The notes: generated from the sequence alone by a model not told the origin. Positions 1 through 6,086 are shown, counted from the first letter of the stretch. The stretch: DNA of 10,435 nt from Fibrobacter sp. UBA1765 (GCA_002314675.1 DCGZ01000176.1:1-10435), one strand, 5' to 3'. Made by a program: numbers and translations.

Positions 1-52
1 CTCTGGCCCTGTGAAACAACCTAGTACAGCGAAGCGACCTTTCGTCTAAAAC
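1..52. other. Intergenic edge with repeat-like fragments
   Basis: No gene is visible in these 52 bases downstream of the corC-like stop codon. They contain CTAGTAC (21-27), GCGAAGCG (29-36) and CTTTCGTCTA (39-48). Read on the minus strand this becomes TAGACGAAAG, then CGCTTCGC, then GTACTAG. TAGACGAAAG resembles the heptamer repeat next to ybeY. GCTTCGC followed by GTACTAG also occurs at 2239-2259. The stretch is probably a partial copy of the intergenic repeat material seen elsewhere in the window. It is cut by the window edge, so its extent is unknown. Confidence 0.35.
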
Positions 53-1327
53 CTACTCCTTTTTCGGGGCAATCATCAGGACCTTTTCCATGCGAGTTCC
101 ATCGACCTTCAAGACACGGAACTTGTACCCCTGGATTTCGACTTCGGTACCGGCGGCAGGAATCATGCCAAGCGTCGCTTGAATCAAGCCCGACAAGGTT
201 TCAACATGCGAACCTTCAGGAACATCTAAAGCAACCCCGAGTTCATATTCAAGGTCAGAAAGCGTTACAAGCGGATCAAGGATATAGCGGCCGTCCTTAA
301 GCTTCTGCACATCCTCATCTTCCTCGTCGTCATCCTCATCTCGTATTTCGCCAACGATTTCTTCAAGGATATCTTCGACAGTCACAAGTCCCGCAGTACC
401 GCCATATTCATCAACAACAACCGCAAGCTGGTTTCCGCTACGGCGAAGTTCGGTCAACAAGTCATCAATCTTCTTGTGGTACGGCACAAAGATTGCGGGC
501 ATCACGAGTTTTTCAAGATTGAATTCTTCTTCAGGCTTATGGTTCGTGAACCATTCCAAAAAGTCCCTGTTCGAAAGCACTCCAACAATATTATCGATGC
601 TTTCCTTATAAACCGGCAAACGGGAATGACGTTCATTGTTCAAGATCTCGATTGTCTTTTCAAGACTCGTATCCACATCGATTGCACACATGTCAACGCG
701 CGGCGTCATGATTTCACGTACAGGCGTTTCCACAAAGTCAAAGATATTGAGAATCATCTGCTTGCCGTCTTCTTCAAGCACAGATTCTTCCTTCGTCATG
801 TCCGACTGCATTGCTTCACGCTGTTCTTCTGAAAGAAAGCTAAGCTTCGGATCATAGCCAAAGCACTTCAAAATCTTTTTGAAAAGAACATTTGCAATTT
901 TTGCGGGAATCATTACCGGCAGGCGCATATACTTGTAAATCGGCAACAAAACCACAGACAAAAGTCCTGGCTTTAGATTACCAAGAACACAAGGCATAAA
1001 GACCGTCAGCACATACACGCAAACACATGCTAAAAGCAAATAGACAAGAACAAATACAATAAACAGGTTCTGCCATTCCGGGTGCATTGCGAACCAAGGC
1101 TGCAACAGCAAAAAGCCAAGAACGCCAGAACCGATATTGCACAACAAGCGCCCCATCGAAATGGTTTCGCTAAAGCTTCCGTTATCAACAATGTCTATGA
1201 TCTTTTCATCTCGCGGAGTCGGTTCCCGTTCCGCATGGCGCTTCATAAAAACATTTTTTATAAGTGAAAAAAGAGCCGAGCAAACAAGGAACGCGGCGAG
1301 CAGCCATACATAGTTACTGTTCGTCAT
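53..1327 (-). CDS. CNNM/CorC-family membrane protein with CBS pair (hemolysin C-like)
   Basis: 424-aa inner-membrane protein of the CNNM/CorC (HlyC) family, whose members are implicated in Mg2+/Co2+ export or magnesium homeostasis. Hydrophobic segments lie at about residues 7-25, 62-80, 87-116 and 121-141 and match a divergent DUF21 transmembrane domain. A tandem CBS pair follows: CBS1 about 204-263 starting at REIMTPR, and CBS2 about 271-330 with the family hallmarks DEYGGT (306-311) and EDILEEIVGEI (318-328). An acidic patch at 330-339 leads into the C-terminal CorC_HlyC domain (about 343-420). The ATG overlaps the end of ybeY by 14 bases, so the two are probably translationally coupled; the same gene pair occurs in E. 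coli (ybeY-ybeX). Domain order and length are normal for the family. The transported ion cannot be read from sequence. Confidence 0.93.
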   Translation of the reverse strand: MTNSNYVWLLAAFLVCSALFSLIKNVFMKRHAEREPTPRDEKIIDIVDNGSFSETISMGRLLCNIGSGVLGFLLLQPWFAMHPEWQNLFIVFVLVYLLLACVCVYVLTVFMPCVLGNLKPGLLSVVLLPIYKYMRLPVMIPAKIANVLFKKILKCFGYDPKLSFLSEEQREAMQSDMTKEESVLEEDGKQMILNIFDFVETPVREIMTPRVDMCAIDVDTSLEKTIEILNNERHSRLPVYKESIDNIVGVLSNRDFLEWFTNHKPEEEFNLEKLVMPAIFVPYHKKIDDLLTELRRSGNQLAVVVDEYGGTAGLVTVEDILEEIVGEIRDEDDDEEDEDVQKLKDGRYILDPLVTLSDLEYELGVALDVPEGSHVETLSGLIQATLGMIPAAGTEVEIQGYKFRVLKVDGTRMEKVLMIAPKKE

Positions 1328-1781
1328 TTATCTCCCTGTCCTTGTAGTAATCGATTCCAAGAAATTCACATTCACGCTGACGCATCTTTACACGGTCGGC
1401 AGGCTTCATGTGGTCGTAACCGGAAAGGTGCAAAAGGCCGTGCACATACACACGCTTTAGTTCAGCATAAAAAGTATTGCCAAACTTTGGAGCCTGGCGC
1501 TTAACCTGGTCTCGCGCAATGTAGATTTCGCCAAGCAAATAAGGCTCGTGCCATTCAAAAGAAAGCACGTCAGTCACTTTGTCCAAATGGCGATAATCAC
1601 GGTTCAGCGTGCGCACAGTTTCATCAGAACACATTACAACATTTACATTTGTATTCTGGCCTTCTTCAATCAAAAGCTTGCGTCCAAGGGCATTCAGGCG
1701 TTCTGCCCACGGGAACGTTTCCTCTGGATTTTCGCAGAGGAGCGAAATTTCAAAATTTTGCGACTCACCTTGATCAGGCAT
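1314..1781 (-). CDS. ybeY: Endoribonuclease YbeY (16S rRNA maturation)
   Basis: 155-aa cytosolic metal-dependent endoribonuclease of the YbeY/UPF0054 family, which matures the 16S rRNA 3' end and takes part in ribosome quality control. The signature HGLLHLSGYDH supplies the three zinc ligands His114, His118 and His124. The upstream conserved block RDYRHLDKVTDVLSF (61-75) is also typical. Length is normal for the family. The ATG at 1779-1781 is the only reasonable start, since the next Met is residue 50, inside the domain. There is no classical Shine-Dalgarno sequence. The start directly abuts a tandem heptamer (ACGAGAG on this strand), whose GAGA about 7 bases upstream might substitute. It lies 33 bases after the 94-aa gene and overlaps the corC-like gene. 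In many bacteria the preceding gene is the phoH-like ybeZ; here it is not. Confidence 0.96.
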   Translation of the reverse strand: MPDQGESQNFEISLLCENPEETFPWAERLNALGRKLLIEEGQNTNVNVVMCSDETVRTLNRDYRHLDKVTDVLSFEWHEPYLLGEIYIARDQVKRQAPKFGNTFYAELKRVYVHGLLHLSGYDHMKPADRVKMRQRECEFLGIDYYKDREINDEQ

Positions 1782-1809
1782 CTCTCGTCTCTCGTCTTTC
1801 GTCTCTCGT
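1782..1809. repeat. Tandem heptamer, four units of CTCTCGT/CTTTCGT
   Basis: Four head-to-tail 7-base units lie at 1782-1788, 1789-1795, 1796-1802 (CTTTCGT variant) and 1803-1809, with a partial fifth running on as CTA. On the minus strand they read ACGAGAG and end directly at the ybeY ATG. They fill nearly the whole gap between the 94-aa gene's stop and ybeY. A related single unit occurs at 39-48. Copy-number change would alter the spacing to ybeY but no reading frame. Confidence 0.9.
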
Positions 1810-1814
1810 CTATG

Positions 1815-2099
1815 TTAAAGTTCGTACCACTTCTTAAAAATTTCAATCATCTTTTCGGCTTGCGCCTTGTTGCTCACGTTAAACTTGCTACGCTGTCTAA
1901 AGGAGCCCGAAACCTTCTGGTAACGGCGAATAGAAACCTTGGATTCGCCAAATTCTCCATCAGCGCCCTTTTCCTGGTACAAAAACATAATGGTTGTCCA
2001 GGCGCCCTTGGTCAAAACTTCCTTGGCAAGTTCCTTGACGGTCTGCTCGCCGGTTTCTTCATCAAACTGTTCTACGGTTGGTTCCAAATTTTCGTCCAT
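1815..2099 (-). CDS. Small conserved-looking protein of unknown function (94 aa)
   Basis: I do not recognise a named family with certainty. The 94-aa product has an acidic N-terminus (1-28, rich in Glu/Asp) and a compact second half. That half contains KGAWTTIMFLYQEK (31-44), the basic run KVSIRRYQK (54-62), FRQRSKFNVS (67-76) and a closing amphipathic helix AQAEKMIEIFKKWYE (79-93). The pattern of beta strands with Arg/Lys followed by a helix could suit nucleic-acid binding, but that is inference. The start chosen is the ATG at 2097-2099, because AGAGAGG lies 6 bases upstream on this strand. A longer frame to 2159 would add 20 residues without such a site. No signal peptide or membrane segment is visible. 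It leads the run with ybeY and the corC-like gene, so a role near ribosome biogenesis is possible. Confidence 0.8.
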   Translation of the reverse strand: MDENLEPTVEQFDEETGEQTVKELAKEVLTKGAWTTIMFLYQEKGADGEFGESKVSIRRYQKVSGSFRQRSKFNVSNKAQAEKMIEIFKKWYEL

Positions 2100-2140
2100 A
2101 ATAAACCTCTCTTTATAAAGATAGATTTTTTTAGGGCGCT

Positions 2141-2263
2141 GCCGTAAAGGCTTTGCCATTACGGCCGTACTTTTGCGCTATCGGCTAGTTCTAGCCGTTC
2201 GTTCAAAGCCTCGGCACATTTACCGAGGCTTCGAATGGCTTCGCCACTGCAAGTACTAGCGCA
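2141..2263. other. Highly structured intergenic element (four to five helices)
   Basis: The spacer between the GNAT gene and the 94-aa gene is packed with inverted repeats. Hairpin A is 2141-2151 with 2155-2165 (10 of 11 pairs, TTT loop). A long-range stem pairs TGCGCTA (2174-2180) with TAGCGCA (2257-2263). Inside it lie CGGCTAG (2182-2188) with CTAGCCG (2191-2197); AAGCCTCGG (2206-2214) with CCGAGGCTT (2223-2231), extended past one A-C mismatch by TTC/GAA; and TGGC (2236-2239) with GCCA (2243-2246). A clear U-run is missing on either strand, so a standard terminator is unlikely. It could be a structured RNA, a palindromic dispersed repeat, or a terminator of another kind for the GNAT gene. 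Confidence 0.7.
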
Positions 2264-2281
2264 CAAGCAAGAACGGAACGT

Positions 2282-2926
2282 TTATTGAAGTTGACCAGGC
2301 AACACTAGTTTTTCTTTCGCAGGGAACTGTTTATCAAATTCCTCTGCTAAAGAATCACTAACAAAGTATGCTTCGGGGTCGCGATAGCTCCCATGCACGC
2401 CATCAAGGAATCCCGGAGTCAGCTCCCTGATTAAAAAGTAGGGAGCATCACCTTCAGGGTCCTCGGCATAGCGAATACCTTTCGATGTAGCAACAACAAA
2501 GCCGCATTTGCCATAAAATTGAATGTTGCCACACATCGCAACACAGCCGCCGCCCATTTTTTGAGCGAGTTGCAAAGCATAATCCAAAAGCATCTTGCCA
2601 ATGCCCTTCCGCTGCATATCCGGTCGCACGCTAATAGGGCCAAAGGTCATCATCTTCAGGTCCTCTCCGGCATGCTTCAAGGAATCGGCATCCACAAGGA
2701 TTTTACTCCAAGCAAACATCACATGGGCCAAAAGTTCCCCATCCTGCTCAAGCACTAGGCTCAATTCCGGAATAAAACCAGAATCAGCTCGATAACAGTG
2801 AAGCACATAATGTTCAAGGCAACCTGGCCGGTAAACATTCCAGAATGCCTCACGGGTCAAATTTTCTACAGCAAAAAAGTCGGCAGGCTGTTCCTGTCGG
2901 ATAACATATTCAGAATTATTGTTCAT
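2282..2926 (-). CDS. GNAT-family N-acetyltransferase (YhbS-like)
   Basis: 214-aa cytosolic acetyl-CoA-dependent N-acetyltransferase of the GNAT superfamily; the acceptor substrate is not predictable. The GNAT fold covers about residues 7-150. Motif A reads PISVRPDMQRKGIG, with the acetyl-CoA pyrophosphate loop Q105-R-K-G-I-G110. The later FYGKCGF (137-143) is the usual motif B region. A C-terminal extension of about 60 residues (155-214) ends PYFLIRELTPGFLDGV..., as in YhbS-like proteins (COG3153). The start is supported by GAAAGGA (2934-2940 on the plus strand as TCCTTTC), 7 bases from the ATG. A 15-base palindrome lies immediately upstream of this ribosome site. The gene is divergent from the glutamine amidotransferase gene and 182 bases from the 94-aa gene, so it is probably its own transcription unit. 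Confidence 0.9.
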   Translation of the reverse strand: MNNNSEYVIRQEQPADFFAVENLTREAFWNVYRPGCLEHYVLHCYRADSGFIPELSLVLEQDGELLAHVMFAWSKILVDADSLKHAGEDLKMMTFGPISVRPDMQRKGIGKMLLDYALQLAQKMGGGCVAMCGNIQFYGKCGFVVATSKGIRYAEDPEGDAPYFLIRELTPGFLDGVHGSYRDPEAYFVSDSLAEEFDKQFPAKEKLVLPGQLQ

Positions 2927-2940
2927 GTTTAAATCCTTTC

Positions 2941-2955
2941 TTTGAAATTTTCAAA
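2941..2955. promoter_or_regulatory. Perfect palindrome next to the GNAT ribosome site
   Basis: TTTGAAA (2941-2947), one T, then TTTCAAA (2949-2955) form a perfect 7-base inverted repeat. It directly abuts the Shine-Dalgarno sequence of the minus-strand GNAT gene. It could be an operator half-site pair. A one-base loop is too small for an RNA hairpin unless the inner pairs open. AT-rich palindromes arise often by chance. Confidence 0.3.
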
Positions 2956-3114
2956 AGGAGCAAGCAACGCCACCCGGCGCGCCTGCGGTTAAACAATGAA
3001 CCAAGTGTTTTGGATATTAAGCATCCAGCTCCATAAAAAAGGTTTAATTACAATATAACATTTTGTATCTAAAACAATTCACATTATTTTTTACTTTCAC
3101 AGCAATAAACCCTA

Positions 3115-3142
3115 CTCACAGGCACTAGAATAATGATATATT
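3115..3142 (+). promoter_or_regulatory. Tentative promoter of the amidotransferase gene
   Basis: A -10-like TATATT (3137-3142) lies 16 bases after a weak -35-like CTCACA (3115-3120, 4 of 6 to consensus). Transcription starting about 7 bases after the -10 box would begin at or next to the ATG at 3149. This fits the absence of any Shine-Dalgarno sequence before that ATG, as in a leaderless mRNA. Confidence 0.35.
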
Positions 3143-3148
3143 CAAAAT

Positions 3149-3811
3149 ATGGAAAGTTATATTCTGCAGCATGTCGATTTTGAAGGTCCCGGCAAGATTT
3201 ACGATATTTTAAAAGCCCGTGGACACAACATTCACATAATACGCCTTTACAACGGCGACAAGCTGCCAGATATTGCAAATGTAGACTTTGCAGTTCTACT
3301 TGGCGGACCAATGAGCGTTCTTGATGAAGAACATTACCCATACTTTGTAGAAGAAAAGGAATTTTGCAGAAGGCTAACTTACCTGGGCAGGCCTATGCTT
3401 GGCATTTGTCTCGGTGCTCAAATGATAGCCAACGCGCACGGAGCTGCAATCCGCAAGGCTCCAGAAAAAGAAATCGGCTGGTATCCGGTAACGCGCCTTG
3501 ACTCGGGAATGACACTTAACGTTTTCCATTGGCATGGCGAAACATTCGACATACCAGAGGGTGCAACGCACCTTGTCTCCAGTACGGCATGCGAAAACCA
3601 GGCATTCAAGCTTGGCAACTCCTACGGCTTGCAATACCACCTAGAAACAACGCCAGAAACCATGGAAAGCATCATAGAGAACTGCGGAGCCGACCTTGCC
3701 GAAGTCGGAATGTTTATTCAAGATGTTCGGGATATGCGTGCCAAGGGAGCGAAAGCCATGCACTTGGCAAACAAGGTGCTGGAACAGGTTATAGACCAGA
3801 TTCTGGCATAA
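3149..3811 (+). CDS. Class I glutamine amidotransferase domain protein
   Basis: 220-aa stand-alone class I glutamine amidotransferase (GATase1, COG0518, GMP-synthase-like glutaminase fold) that would hydrolyse glutamine to release ammonia for an unknown acceptor. The nucleophile is Cys87 in GICLGAQ (85-91). His164 and Glu166 in GLQYHLETTPE complete the triad. The oxyanion region LLGGPMSV (50-57) and HWHGETFDIP (127-136) are typical of the family. No synthetase domain is fused and none lies next to it, so the partner or substrate is unknown; some relatives act on gamma-glutamyl compounds. The first Met gives the usual N-terminus (ILQHVDFEGPGKI). No Shine-Dalgarno sequence precedes it, so translation may be leaderless. 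A strong terminator follows 18 bases after the stop, so the gene is monocistronic. Confidence 0.92.
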   Translation: MESYILQHVDFEGPGKIYDILKARGHNIHIIRLYNGDKLPDIANVDFAVLLGGPMSVLDEEHYPYFVEEKEFCRRLTYLGRPMLGICLGAQMIANAHGAAIRKAPEKEIGWYPVTRLDSGMTLNVFHWHGETFDIPEGATHLVSSTACENQAFKLGNSYGLQYHLETTPETMESIIENCGADLAEVGMFIQDVRDMRAKGAKAMHLANKVLEQVIDQILA

Positions 3812-3829
3812 CTCCCCTCAAAAAAACTC

Positions 3830-3852
3830 AAGCCCCTTTATGGGGCTTTTTT
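3830..3852 (+). terminator. Rho-independent terminator after the amidotransferase gene
   Basis: AAGCCCC (3830-3836), loop TTTAT, GGGGCTT (3842-3848), then a run of T through 3852. A-rich sequence just before the stem could extend the pairing with the T run. It separates the amidotransferase gene from the GH30 gene. Confidence 0.92.
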
Positions 3853-3877
3853 ATTGCCATTGAAAAAAAATGATTTC

Positions 3878-3906
3878 CGTAAGTCGTTGATTTACAACAA
3901 GTTACG
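3878..3906. promoter_or_regulatory. Imperfect palindrome, candidate operator for the GH30 gene
   Basis: CGTAAGTCGTTG (3878-3889) and CAACAAGTTACG (3895-3906) are inverted with 10 of 12 positions complementary around an ATTTA centre. It lies 57 bases before the GH30 ATG and upstream of the best -10 candidate. The arm length and position suit a dimeric transcription factor. No T run follows, so it is not a terminator. Confidence 0.45.
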
Positions 3907-3934
3907 AAACTTCTACGAAATTTTATGCTAAATT

Positions 3935-3955
3935 TATAAGGCATTATTCTAGGAG
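3935..3955 (+). promoter_or_regulatory. Tentative -10 box and ribosome site of the GH30 gene
   Basis: TATAAG (3935-3940) is 5 of 6 to the sigma70 -10 consensus, but no good -35 hexamer sits 16-18 bases upstream, which would suit an activator-dependent promoter. AGGAG (3951-3955) lies 8 bases before the ATG at 3964 and firmly fixes that start. If TATAAG is used, the transcript would begin close to the ribosome site, so a more upstream start is also possible. Confidence 0.4.
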
Positions 3956-3963
3956 TTTTTTCA

Positions 3964-6063
3964 ATGTTCAAGCGTATATTCCCTTTAGCTTTTGCAACTG
4001 GAGCCGCATTCGCAGCATCAGTCACCATAGACCCATCAGCAACTCAGCAGGAAGTCGTCGGCTTTGGCGGCGGCAGCGTTTATTACCAGGGTTGGATTAC
4101 CGCTCTTGGATCAAAGACCCAGGAAGCACTCTACGATACAGCCTTTACCGGCTTGAACCTTTCCCTGCTCCGCGTCGGCAACTGGCTGCAAGACGAATCT
4201 AAAGGCGTTAGTGCCGATGACATCACCATTGTCCAAGCGGCAAAAAAACGCCAGGGCAACAAGCTTAAGATCGAAATGTCCAGCTGGAGCGCTCCTAGTT
4301 CCCTAAAGCAGAGCGGAAGCGTCAACGGCAAGGACGGTTCTTCAAAATCGGACAACACCTTAAAGACTTCTACAAGCGACAAGTACGGCAAGTATGTTTA
4401 CAGCGACTTTGCCGCCTGGTGGAAGCGTAGCATTGATGCTTACAAGGCAGCAGGAATTGCTCCAGACTACATTTCGTTCCAGAACGAACCGGACATGAAC
4501 GCGGATTACGAAGAAACTCTTTTCGACCCGACAGAAACAGCAGAAGTTGCAGGCTACAAGGAAGCCTTGAATGCCGTTTACGATGCAGTCCACGGATCCA
4601 CAAAAATTCTTGGACCGGAACCGCTCGGCATTGGCTACAGCAACTTCCAGAAGTACACAAAGGAACTTGATGAAAGCAAGCTTGACGGCTACGCCTACCA
4701 TCTGTACCATGCTGGCGACGGCAACGATAATTCCGGCAACAACTACCTTGCTCCAGAAAATTTCCGCAAGTCCATGAAGGCTATCGGAACCACTTACGGT
4801 TCCAAGGGCAAGCCTATCATCATGACAGAATTCTGCAACATGCTCGACAAGACCCGCGAAGAAGACATGGTCGGTCTCGCCCACATTATGCAGATTGGGT
4901 TTACCGACGGTAAGCTCGGTGGCTACATTGCCTGGGAACTCTTCTGGGGAGAAGGTCGCGGCCAGCTCCTTGGCGTTTGCACAGAAGGTTGGGGTTCCTG
5001 CAAAAAGGATGAAATCGTTGTAGGTCCAGAATACCACGCCATGCGCCATTATTCCAAGTTCGTAAATCCGGGCTGGAAGGTTATTTCCGCTACAACTACA
5101 GAAGCCGACTTGAAGACCGTCGCTTTCAGCAACAACAGCGATTCCATTTCCGTAATTATCGTAAACACAGGTAAAAACGAAATCAAGCTCGACAATCCAG
5201 AAATTCCAGGCTTTGGTGTAGCAACGGCAGTCCAATCCAAGGAAAACGGCTTAAAGAGCAAGGTTATCACAGCTTCTAGCTGCACCGTTTTACCAGCACG
5301 TTCTGTCACGACTCTTGTTTACAAGAAGGGTGCAACTCCAGCTGCAGCAACTTGCGTCGACGAAACAACGGACCCGAACTACAGCGCCCCAGTCGTTACA
5401 CCATCTGCAGACGTCGTAATCGTTGATTATTCCACGACTACAGACGTTTCTACATGGAGCAAGGCAAGCGACGACCTTCTTGACGTCACATACGTTTCTA
5501 GCGCCCTTGATGGTGTTACCGGTTATGCAAGCGTCCCACTCGCCGGTTGTGAACAGGCAGATTGCGGCTATAAGAGCCAACTTTTCTCAATCAGCCCTGC
5601 AGCAACGGAAGCCCTAGGCTCCTGCGCCGAACTTGTTATTACAATGCGCAGCGCAGACAAGTCCAATGCCTACGTAAACGTTGGCGGTGCAGCAAACTCC
5701 AGTTGGGTAGATTACCAGTACGGTCGCCCGGCAAATGCAGGCAAGTGGGTTGAAACAACTGTCGACCTTACCGCAGAAGGCGACAACGGCTCCACGGCAC
5801 TCACATTCAACAGCGATGCAAGTGGAATTTTCATTGCAAAGATCGTAGCAACTGGTTGCACATCGCCAATACAAGCTCAAGTCAGCTACAATTCCAACAG
5901 CCAGAACGTAAGAGCCGCATTATTCGATCTTAACGGAAATGTCGTTTGGAAAGGCTACAAGAATGAAGCCGTGAACGCCGATGGTTCATTGAACATAGAC
6001 GTTCGCCAAGGCATGTACATTTTAAAGACAAAGTTTGGTACAAGTAAAGCTATCAAGAAATAA
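3964..6063 (+). CDS. Secreted GH30-family xylanase-type glycoside hydrolase with sorting tail
   Basis: 699-aa secreted retaining glycoside hydrolase of family GH30 (clan A), probably acting on xylan or a related beta-linked plant polysaccharide. Residues 1-17 form a signal peptide with a likely cut at AFA-A. The catalytic barrel and its beta side domain span about 18-455. The acid/base is Glu175 in SFQNEPDMN and the nucleophile is Glu289 in IIMTEF. The N-terminal GFGGGSVYYQGW (33-44) is also typical. The stretch SKFVNPGWKV (364-373) lacks the Arg residues seen in glucuronoxylan-specific GH30_8 enzymes. A Thr/Ala/Pro linker (about 455-482) precedes a Cys-containing beta-rich module (about 483-632), perhaps carbohydrate binding but not identifiable. 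Residues about 640-699 (VRAALFDLNGNVVWKG... GMYILKTKFG) resemble a type-A T9SS sorting domain. mraY follows by 23 bases. Confidence 0.9.
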   Translation: MFKRIFPLAFATGAAFAASVTIDPSATQQEVVGFGGGSVYYQGWITALGSKTQEALYDTAFTGLNLSLLRVGNWLQDESKGVSADDITIVQAAKKRQGNKLKIEMSSWSAPSSLKQSGSVNGKDGSSKSDNTLKTSTSDKYGKYVYSDFAAWWKRSIDAYKAAGIAPDYISFQNEPDMNADYEETLFDPTETAEVAGYKEALNAVYDAVHGSTKILGPEPLGIGYSNFQKYTKELDESKLDGYAYHLYHAGDGNDNSGNNYLAPENFRKSMKAIGTTYGSKGKPIIMTEFCNMLDKTREEDMVGLAHIMQIGFTDGKLGGYIAWELFWGEGRGQLLGVCTEGWGSCKKDEIVVGPEYHAMRHYSKFVNPGWKVISATTTEADLKTVAFSNNSDSISVIIVNTGKNEIKLDNPEIPGFGVATAVQSKENGLKSKVITASSCTVLPARSVTTLVYKKGATPAAATCVDETTDPNYSAPVVTPSADVVIVDYSTTTDVSTWSKASDDLLDVTYVSSALDGVTGYASVPLAGCEQADCGYKSQLFSISPAATEALGSCAELVITMRSADKSNAYVNVGGAANSSWVDYQYGRPANAGKWVETTVDLTAEGDNGSTALTFNSDASGIFIAKIVATGCTSPIQAQVSYNSNSQNVRAALFDLNGNVVWKGYKNEAVNADGSLNIDVRQGMYILKTKFGTSKAIKK

Positions 6064-6086
6064 ATCAACACAACAAGGGAACACTC

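Noticed and set aside
1548..2147. Plus-strand open frame of 199 codons across ybeY and the 94-aa gene
   Set aside because: It is antisense to two well-supported minus-strand genes and crosses the tandem heptamer. Its translation has no domain pattern.
2100..2159. 20-residue N-terminal extension of the 94-aa protein
   Set aside because: The extra residues are basic and would be encoded by the ribosome site and hairpin region. AGAGAGG 6 bases before the inner ATG decides for the shorter form.
2236..2246. Possible UUCG tetraloop in TGGCTTCGCCA
   Set aside because: A UUCG tetraloop needs C(UUCG)G closure. Here the arrangement only allows a three-base TTC loop closed by C-G.
2976..2983. GGCGCGCC (AscI-type site) in a GC-rich patch of the GNAT/amidotransferase spacer
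   Set aside because: A single 8-base palindrome with no vector sequence around it; no sign of a construct, most likely chance.
4360..5235. Long minus-strand open frame (291 codons) inside the GH30 gene
   Set aside because: It lies wholly opposite the GH30 coding sequence, has no ribosome site and encodes a Cys/Val-rich product with no recognisable domain; it is a shadow of the codon pattern on the other strand.
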